Shown piece after piece: positions 13,257 to 18,325 of a stretch of DNA of 18,325 nucleotides (the first letter of the stretch is position 1; every line of letters starts with the position of its first letter). The stretch is from JADFNO01 sp965369945 (lineage in GTDB: Bacteria > Planctomycetota > Phycisphaerae > Phycisphaerales > SM1A02): assembly GCA_965369945.1 (NCBI GenBank), contig CBDUST010000059.1:1-18325 (forward strand). Reading direction: 5' to 3'. A program made the position numbers and the translations under genes. A model generated the notes under the pieces. It worked only from the letters and a program-made list of their open reading frames with translations, did not search any database and was not told the origin of the DNA.

Positions 13257-16200
13257 TCACCAATCCAGCGTTCCCAACCACGCGGCGCGAAGATCATTGA
13301 TACAAATATCCAGCTCGTTCTTCGGCAGTGTGATACGACCAGTGTCGTTGAATGTGCCGATTACAGCTGCACAAAATCCATTCGGTGCTTCGTTTATCTC
13401 GGAAATTATATGGTCGGCATCCTGCGGATTCATTTCCAACAAGTAGCGTGACGGCTCTTCGCAGAACCACATACAAGTATCGTCCTCCACCGCATCGAAC
13501 TCACGCGGCACGTCCTCAGGATCCAGATCGATCCCGAACCCGCCAGCCATTGCCATCTCCACTGCGGCGGCCAAGAGCCCGCCGTCACTGACATCGTGAG
13601 CTGATCGGACTACTCCGGATGTAATCAAACCATAAATTTTCTTCGCGATGAGCGGTCCCACGCGCCGTTCCACACGGGGCATCGGACCATCGCCTTGTGC
13701 GTTGATGAACATCATCCCATAGTGCGAGCCGGCCATCGCGCCCGTCGTGAACGGGCCAACGTATACAAGCACGTTGCCCGCTCGCTTGGCGTCCATCGTC
13801 ACACACCTGTTCACGTCCGGAACAATACCGATCCCAGAAATCAACAGTGTCGGCGGAATCTTGATCGTCTTGCCGTCCTCGGTCGTGAACTGGTTGTTCA
13901 ACGAATCCTTTCCCGAAATGAACGGCGTGCGATATGCCTTGGCCGCGTCATAACAACCCTCGGCCGCCCGAACGAGTGACGCCAATTCCCGGGGGTTATC
14001 GCAACTCGACCAGCAGAAGTTATCGAGGATCGCAATCCGACTTGGGTCCGCACCGACACACACAAGATTGCGTACACATTCATCGACCGCAGCCAGCGCC
14101 ATTTCATACGGATCGTCGCGCAACCCTGTGGCCAGACCGTTGGCGAGCGCCAACCCGCGCTTTGAATTCAACACGGGCAGCATCACCGCTGCATCGGACG
14201 GGCCTTGCCCATCAGGGCCGACCAGAGGCGTGACGACCGAAGCGCCCTGCACCTCGTGATCGTATTGACGAATGATCCAGCGCTTCGACGCGATGTTGGG
14301 ATGTGCAAGGAGTCGGAGGAGCGCATCAGGCAGTGAAACAGAGCCGGGGCGTCTTCGCCCCGGATCCGCAGAAGACGGACCGGCTGACCACACCGCCTCG
14401 CGCGTCGTTTGCGGCAAACCGTCGTGAAGAAACTCCATAGACAGTCGGCCGACCTCCGTACCGTCATAGTTCAAGATCAACTCGCGATCATCAGTGCCGA
14501 ACGTGCCCAACTCGCACATTTCAACATCATGTAACTGACAGATTCCGCTGAGCTTTTCGACATTCTCTGATGGGACCGCCAGCACCATGCGTTCCTGCGC
14601 TTCGGAAATCCAGATCTCGGTTGGAGTCAAGCCTTCATACTTTATTGGCGCTTGCTCGAGATTGACCGTGGCGCCGAGCTTCTCACCCATTTCGCCGACC
14701 GCGCTGGAAAAGCCGCCCGCCCCGCAGTCGGTGATAGCGGTGAACAGACAACCGTCCTCGTGATCGCGCGCTGCAAGAATCGCATCTAGCAACTTCTTTT
14801 CCGTAACGGGATTTCCAATCTGCACCGCATGACTGAACTCATCGGCATGAGCATCGGTTAGCTCAGCCGAGCTGAACGTCGCGCCGTGGATGCCGTCGCG
14901 CCCGGTTCGTCCACCGAGCGCGATGATGATGTCCCCGCTGCGCGGGTCCCCCATCACCAGATCACGCGGCATCACGCCAACGCATCCGCAATACACCAAT
15001 GGATTGCCGACGTAATCATCATCGAACCACACAGCCCCGTTGATCGTGGGGATACCCATGCGGTTGCCGTAGTCTCGAATTCCTGCAACGACTTCTGTAA
15101 GGATTCGCCGTGGCGGTAAGCAACCGACCGGGAGCTGGCCGTCTTCCGACCAATGATCGGGAAACCCGACGCAGAATATGTCGGTCGCGGCGATGGGTTT
15201 TGCAGCCAGACCCGTACCGATCACATCACGAATACACCCGCCGATGCCCGTTGCCGCGCCGCCATAGGGTTCGATCGCTGAGGGGTGGTTGTGTGTCTCG
15301 ACCTTGAAACAAACTGCGTGCTTCTCGTCGAACGCGATAATTCCTGCGTTATCAACGAAAACAGACAAGCACCAATCGACGCCGTCAGCCATCAATTCGT
15401 TCGTCGCCGCCACGATCGTGGACTTGAGCAGATTGTGAATCGTGACTGAACCATCAGAATTCACTACATGCCCCGGACGCCCACGCATAGCAATGCGTGG
15501 GTTTGCGTCGTCATCAACCGTTTTATCCACATATCGAATCGTCGCCTTGAGCGTTTTGTGAACACAGTGCTCGGACCACGTCTGCGCCAACGTTTCCAGT
15601 TCGATCTCGCGCGGCGCTCGACCCAAGCGGCGATACTCCCCCTGTATTGCTTTCATTTCCTCCAGGCTCAAGAACAGATGCCCTTCACGCGAGAGCTTCT
15701 GCAGCGACGCATCATCCATTTCGTCCAGCGGCACTGTGACGATGCGCAGCTCGCGCGGCGTGCCGGCTGGAAATGCCGGTGGGTGGTACGGCTCAGTATG
15801 AATCGCGTGAACGATCGGATTGGCCAGACATCGTTTGGCTACCAACTCAGCGGTTTCGTTATCAACCGCATGCATGTCATACCGTCGGCCGGTGCGAACC
15901 TGCACATCGATCCCCAGCAGTGAGTGGATCGCCGACTCGATGGCCTCGGCATTGGGATCCATCACACCCGGCAGTGGGTGAATCTCGACCAGCGCCTCCG
16001 CCTGCGAAGGCGCTGCGCCGATCGTCGCATGTTCCAAGACCGGATCGGCCAACAGCTCATCGGCCAACTGGTGGGCGTGGTGTTCTTCAAGCGGTCCCTC
16101 TATCAGGTAGATCGACGCGGCTTCAACGCGCGACGGCGCTCTGGCCAAGCCCAAGGGCGCTGCCTGACGGCAGGCAGCCTCTCCAACCGGGTCGGCGTGA

Positions 16201-16289
16201 CCGGGCTTGGGGCGAACTTCGATGCGCAACACGGCTTTGGGCACTGATCCTCGTCTCGTGAAGGTTTCAATCACCCCAAATCTGGTCAT
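13257..16289 (-). CDS. purL: Phosphoribosylformylglycinamidine synthase PurL with PurS-like N-terminus
   Basis: The ATP-dependent FGAM synthase subunit, 1010 residues. That lies between small PurL (~740) and the large PurL with a built-in glutaminase (~1300). Residues ~18-91 (VLRIEVRPKPGHADPVGEAA...) and ~99-166 (ALVEIHPLPGVMDPNAEAIESA...) look like two PurS-like domains in tandem. The synthase core follows: SEHCVHK (active-site His241), VETHNHPSAIEPYGGAATGIGG, TDCGAGGFSSAVGEMGE, then the second half with GKDSLNNQF and HDVSDGGLLAAAVEMA. There is no glutaminase domain; PurQ is encoded downstream. No separate purS was seen. ATG 16289 is kept, but GTG at 16244, preceded by GAGG, gives a start closer to the conserved part. 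Confidence 0.95.
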   Translation of the reverse strand: MTRFGVIETFTRRGSVPKAVLRIEVRPKPGHADPVGEAACRQAAPLGLARAPSRVEAASIYLIEGPLEEHHAHQLADELLADPVLEHATIGAAPSQAEALVEIHPLPGVMDPNAEAIESAIHSLLGIDVQVRTGRRYDMHAVDNETAELVAKRCLANPIVHAIHTEPYHPPAFPAGTPRELRIVTVPLDEMDDASLQKLSREGHLFLSLEEMKAIQGEYRRLGRAPREIELETLAQTWSEHCVHKTLKATIRYVDKTVDDDANPRIAMRGRPGHVVNSDGSVTIHNLLKSTIVAATNELMADGVDWCLSVFVDNAGIIAFDEKHAVCFKVETHNHPSAIEPYGGAATGIGGCIRDVIGTGLAAKPIAATDIFCVGFPDHWSEDGQLPVGCLPPRRILTEVVAGIRDYGNRMGIPTINGAVWFDDDYVGNPLVYCGCVGVMPRDLVMGDPRSGDIIIALGGRTGRDGIHGATFSSAELTDAHADEFSHAVQIGNPVTEKKLLDAILAARDHEDGCLFTAITDCGAGGFSSAVGEMGEKLGATVNLEQAPIKYEGLTPTEIWISEAQERMVLAVPSENVEKLSGICQLHDVEMCELGTFGTDDRELILNYDGTEVGRLSMEFLHDGLPQTTREAVWSAGPSSADPGRRRPGSVSLPDALLRLLAHPNIASKRWIIRQYDHEVQGASVVTPLVGPDGQGPSDAAVMLPVLNSKRGLALANGLATGLRDDPYEMALAAVDECVRNLVCVGADPSRIAILDNFCWSSCDNPRELASLVRAAEGCYDAAKAYRTPFISGKDSLNNQFTTEDGKTIKIPPTLLISGIGIVPDVNRCVTMDAKRAGNVLVYVGPFTTGAMAGSHYGMMFINAQGDGPMPRVERRVGPLIAKKIYGLITSGVVRSAHDVSDGGLLAAAVEMAMAGGFGIDLDPEDVPREFDAVEDDTCMWFCEEPSRYLLEMNPQDADHIISEINEAPNGFCAAVIGTFNDTGRITLPKNELDICINDLRAAWLGTLDW
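14344..14363. repeat. Perfect hairpin inside the purL linker
   Basis: CCGGGGCG (14344-14351) and CGCCCCGG (14356-14363) flank a TCTT loop. It encodes the Arg/Pro/Gly-rich stretch DPGRRRPGS in the linker between the two halves of PurL. It may be a small inserted palindrome in a tolerant loop, or chance in GC-rich coding DNA. Confidence 0.5.
16159..16178. repeat. Perfect hairpin inside the PurS-like part of purL
   Basis: GCTGCCTG (16159-16166) and CAGGCAGC (16171-16178) flank an ACGG loop. The core GCCTGACGGCAGGC is a palindrome type I recall as recurrent in some bacterial genomes. It falls in codons for GEAACRQAA, where the protein alignment does not suggest an insertion. Confidence 0.45.
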
Positions 16290-16359
16290 GGGAGTCGATC
16301 CTATCGTCGTTTAGCCATTCCGACGACGTACAGCGCCACGTTCTCTACAATCGCTTCCG

Positions 16360-16821
16360 ATGGAGGAACCCGCGGCAACGATCGAGCTGCATACGGATGG
16401 CGCATGTTCGGGAAACCCGGGCCCGGGCGGATGGGCTTATATCCTCAAACACCCCGAGAGCGGCAAAATCGTCGAGCAGTCGGGCGGGGAGGCCGCGACG
16501 ACCAACAACCGGATGGAGCTGACTGCCGTGATCGAGGGCCTGAACGCCTTGGATCGGCCATGCTCGGTCGAGATATATTCCGACAGCCAGTATGTCTGCA
16601 ATGGGTTGATGGAGTGGATGGACCAATGGAAGGCCAAGGGTTGGCGGCGCGGCAAGCGCAACGAGCCGGTGTTGAACCTTGAGCTATGGAAGCAGCTTGA
16701 TCAGCTCAGGCAGAGGCACGAATTGACATGCCACTGGATACGCGGCCACAGCGAACATCCGGAGAACGAGCGATGCGATCAGCTGGCCGTGGCCGCAGCG
16801 GAGCAGTTCAAGCACTCGTGA
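16360..16821 (+). CDS. rnhA: Ribonuclease HI
   Basis: A 153-residue RNase HI that cuts the RNA strand of RNA-DNA hybrids. The DEDD active site is complete: Asp13 (HTDGACSGNPGPGGWA), Glu53 (MELTAV), Asp75 (YSDSQYV) and Asp140 (ERCDQLA), with the assisting His130 in RGHSEHPENE. The basic handle region WKAKGWRRGKRNEPVLNLELW is present, as in E. coli RNase HI. The start ATG has no clear Shine-Dalgarno sequence. A TACAAT that could act as a -10 box at 16346-16351 would leave a very short leader. It is divergent from purL with a 70-nt gap. Confidence 0.96.
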   Translation: MEEPAATIELHTDGACSGNPGPGGWAYILKHPESGKIVEQSGGEAATTNNRMELTAVIEGLNALDRPCSVEIYSDSQYVCNGLMEWMDQWKAKGWRRGKRNEPVLNLELWKQLDQLRQRHELTCHWIRGHSEHPENERCDQLAVAAAEQFKHS

Positions 16822-16875
16822 GGCGGCGATCAGGATGATGACTTCTAGCCGGTGTGAGAAATAGGCAGGCAAAGA

Positions 16876-17526
16876 ATGAGCCGGTCCAGAGCGGTTTGTG
16901 TACTGGGGAGTGTGAGCATGGCGGTCCTGTCGGCTGGGTGTGAAGCACCGCCGGCGAAGCAGTCCAACCCAATTGTGCCGCCCCTGATTATCACGAGGTC
17001 GGCCCAGCCCGGTCCTGGCGCGGAGCTACCGGCCGAACTGAATTCCGCTCGGGCCGCAGCCATGGCGGTAATCACCATGCCGCCAATCGACGACGCCTGG
17101 ACTCGAAGGGAGATTCGACTGCACGCGGGGCTCTACGAGGCAGCCTATCACTTACGACTTGCCGATGCTTCGGATCGGTTTCTACTCGATGACGACGACG
17201 ACGTCCCGATCAACCAGTTAGCGATCGAACCCCGCGAGTATCGGCTGCGTGTGCTGTCGGCTCTTGCCGGATTGGGTTCGCCAATGGCCTGGGCTCGCTG
17301 GGAATCTGATCCCAGTGACCGTTCGTTTGAGCCGTTTCCCCAATCACGAGCCTTAGCGACACACCTGGGCGTTCGCGTGGTTCAGCGAATGGATGAGCAG
17401 GCGACGATCATCGCCGAAGTCAGCGCCCACACGCCCGGCGGCCGCTGGGCCCGCCGCAGCGTCACCTGCATTTGGGACGGCGTGGATTGGACCGTAACCC
17501 CCCGCGGGTTACGGATGGTGTGGTGA
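16876..17526 (+). CDS. Hypothetical lipoprotein
   Basis: A 216-residue predicted lipoprotein. The signal MSRSRAVCVLGSVSMAVLSAGC ends in lipobox LSAGC with Cys22. A short Pro-rich linker follows (EAPPAKQSNPIVPPLIITRS), then a soluble domain. The domain has a helical first half (LNSARAAAMAVITMPPIDDAWTRREIRLHAGLYEAAYHLRLAD), an acidic run DDDDD near 105, and a beta-rich end (VRVVQRMDEQATIIAEVSAHTPGGRWARRSVTCIWDGVDWTVTP). The ending reminds one of SnoaL/NTF2-like or lipoprotein beta folds, but I do not recognise a family. It lies between rnhA and rpsL in the same direction. The weak ribosome binding site leaves the exact start uncertain. Confidence 0.7.
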   Translation: MSRSRAVCVLGSVSMAVLSAGCEAPPAKQSNPIVPPLIITRSAQPGPGAELPAELNSARAAAMAVITMPPIDDAWTRREIRLHAGLYEAAYHLRLADASDRFLLDDDDDVPINQLAIEPREYRLRVLSALAGLGSPMAWARWESDPSDRSFEPFPQSRALATHLGVRVVQRMDEQATIIAEVSAHTPGGRWARRSVTCIWDGVDWTVTPRGLRMVW

Positions 17527-17606
17527 ACGTCGTGCGTTTGCCGTTGCCTTGACCAGCCCGGCCCGCTAAACTCCGCGGCTGGCGTGTTTTGGAGGCCATA
17601 GTTCCG

Positions 17607-17978
17607 ATGCCGACGATTAATCAGCTCGTTCGCAAGCCCAGGCGTAGCCCCAAGCCTAAGAGTAAGGTGCGCGATCTGGATGCCAGCCCCCAAAAACGGG
17701 GTGTATGCCTCCAAGTGAGGACTGTTACGCCGAAAAAGCCCAACTCCGCCCTTCGGAAGGTGGCGCGGGTTCGGCTATCCAACGGCAAGGAAATCACCGC
17801 CTACATCGGAGGCGAGGGGCATAACCTCCAAGAGCACTCGATCGTGCTGGTCCGTGGCGGTCGTGTACGCGACCTCCCAGGCGTCCGCTACCACGTTGTC
17901 CGCGGCTCTCACGACTGCCTCGGCGTGGAGGGCCGGAAGCAGGGTCGATCCAAGTATGGGACAAAAAAAGGGAAATAG
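17607..17978 (+). CDS. rpsL: 30S ribosomal protein S12
   Basis: A 123-residue S12, a core protein of the decoding site. It is near full length and collinear with E. coli: PTINQLVRKPR, PQKRGVC, TPKKPNSALRKVARVRL, YIGGEGHNLQEHS, GGRVRDLPGVRYHVVRG and RSKYGTKKGK. The lysine in PKKPNS corresponds to E. coli K43 in recall-based numbering, the wild-type, streptomycin-sensitive form. Start ATG 17607 fits the family N-terminus and has GGAGG at 17591-17595. The frame extends upstream only to a TTG overlapping that ribosome binding site. It is first in an str-type operon, followed by rpsG 137 nt later. Confidence 0.98.
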   Translation: MPTINQLVRKPRRSPKPKSKVRDLDASPQKRGVCLQVRTVTPKKPNSALRKVARVRLSNGKEITAYIGGEGHNLQEHSIVLVRGGRVRDLPGVRYHVVRGSHDCLGVEGRKQGRSKYGTKKGK

Positions 17979-17993
17979 GCATTTGGCACTAGG
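17976..17993. repeat. Interspersed 18-nt repeat, copy 2
   Basis: TAGGCATTTGGCACTAGG is identical to 4816-4833. It begins exactly at the rpsL stop codon and is followed by a related GCATTAGG. It lies in the rpsL-rpsG spacer. Confidence 0.8.
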
Positions 17994-18064
17994 CATTAGG
18001 GAAGAAAAAGGCAAGTAATCGCAGCTTCGGCCCGCCAACCGACCACGCTGCGGTGAACAAAGGC

Positions 18065-18084
18065 CCCGCAGAACCTTTAGCGGG
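18065..18084 (+). other. Possible hairpin ahead of rpsG
   Basis: CCCGC (18065-18069) and GCGGG (18080-18084) can pair around a 10-nt loop, shortly upstream of the rpsG AAGGAG. The S12-S7 spacer is a known S7 autoregulatory site in E. coli. Whether this short hairpin has such a role is inference only. Confidence 0.25.
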
Positions 18085-18115
18085 ACGGATGAGCCCGAAG
18101 GAGACCGAATCGAAT

Positions 18116-18325
18116 ATGGCAGGCAGAATCACCAAATCCGAGCAGCAGCTTCGTCCCGACCCCCGCTACGGCGACAAGGTCCTGGCGAAATTCATCAATT
18201 GTGTGATGCACGGCGGCAAAAAGGCCGTCGCCCAGCGGGTGGTTTACTCTGCCCTGGACGATATCCAGGCCCGTTTGGACAAGGAAAAGCCCGAAGGAGC
18301 ACCGGAAACGGCCATTGAGGTCTTC
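18116..18325 (+). CDS. rpsG: 30S ribosomal protein S7, N-terminal part (cut by window end)
   Basis: The first 70 codons of S7, which nucleates assembly of the 30S head by binding 16S rRNA. Translation gives MAGRITKSEQQLRPDPRYGD, followed by KVLAKFINCVMHGGKKAVAQ and RVVYSALDDIQ, typical of S7 (DxRYxDxxVxKFINxxMxxGKKxxA). The reading frame is open to the window edge. ATG 18116 is supported by AAGGAG about 12 nt upstream. It follows rpsL in the conserved str-operon order. Confidence 0.96.
   Translation, partial: MAGRITKSEQQLRPDPRYGDKVLAKFINCVMHGGKKAVAQRVVYSALDDIQARLDKEKPEGAPETAIEVF

Overview
The window looks like a chromosomal segment of a GC-rich Planctomycetota-type bacterium, possibly Phycisphaerae-like. 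This is inferred from several traits: small membrane proteins starting with a double CxxC zinc ribbon of the CPECGYDL/CPECGFEYDE kind, planctomycete-style dockerin half-repeats, a PurL with a PurS-like N-terminal region and a separate PurQ, lipobox lipoproteins and many weak Shine-Dalgarno sites. No tRNA, rRNA, CRISPR array or phage module was seen.

Layout. Positions 1-727 hold a REP-associated tyrosine transposase-like gene (RAYT-1) with palindromic repeat DNA on both sides. Its 3' palindrome fills the gap to the convergent DUF6398-like gene (728-1300). Then, on the minus strand, come thiC with a TPP riboswitch in its leader, a small PspC-domain membrane protein and two DinB-superfamily proteins. 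On the plus strand follows a lipoprotein with an adhesin-like beta-repeat domain (5005-5817). A tandem pair of paralogous zinc-ribbon membrane proteins (minus) stands back to back with rlmE (plus, 7100-7852). Next is a 447-residue EF-hand/dockerin-like protein (8023-9366) ending at a hairpin.

A long minus-strand run follows, in transcription order: purL, RAYT-2, purQ, a zinc-ribbon polytopic membrane protein, and a Gfo/Idh/MocA oxidoreductase. The last two overlap by ATGA. RAYT-2 and three copies of a ~90-100 bp GC-rich palindrome are wedged between purL and purQ, two genes whose products work in one enzyme complex. On the plus strand, rnhA, a lipoprotein, rpsL and the start of rpsG (str operon) close the window.

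The most interesting signal is the pair of RAYT genes. Each is flanked by its own family of palindromes with the same plan: two arms of about 32 nt around a 26-27 nt spacer. In both cases the RAYT stop codon lies inside a palindrome arm. Other points worth a second look are a frame-breaking 8-bp tandem repeat inside the 5' part of thiC, a signal-peptide-less protein with three EF-hand loops, intragenic palindromes in rlmE and purL, and an exact 18-nt interspersed repeat at 4816 and 17976.
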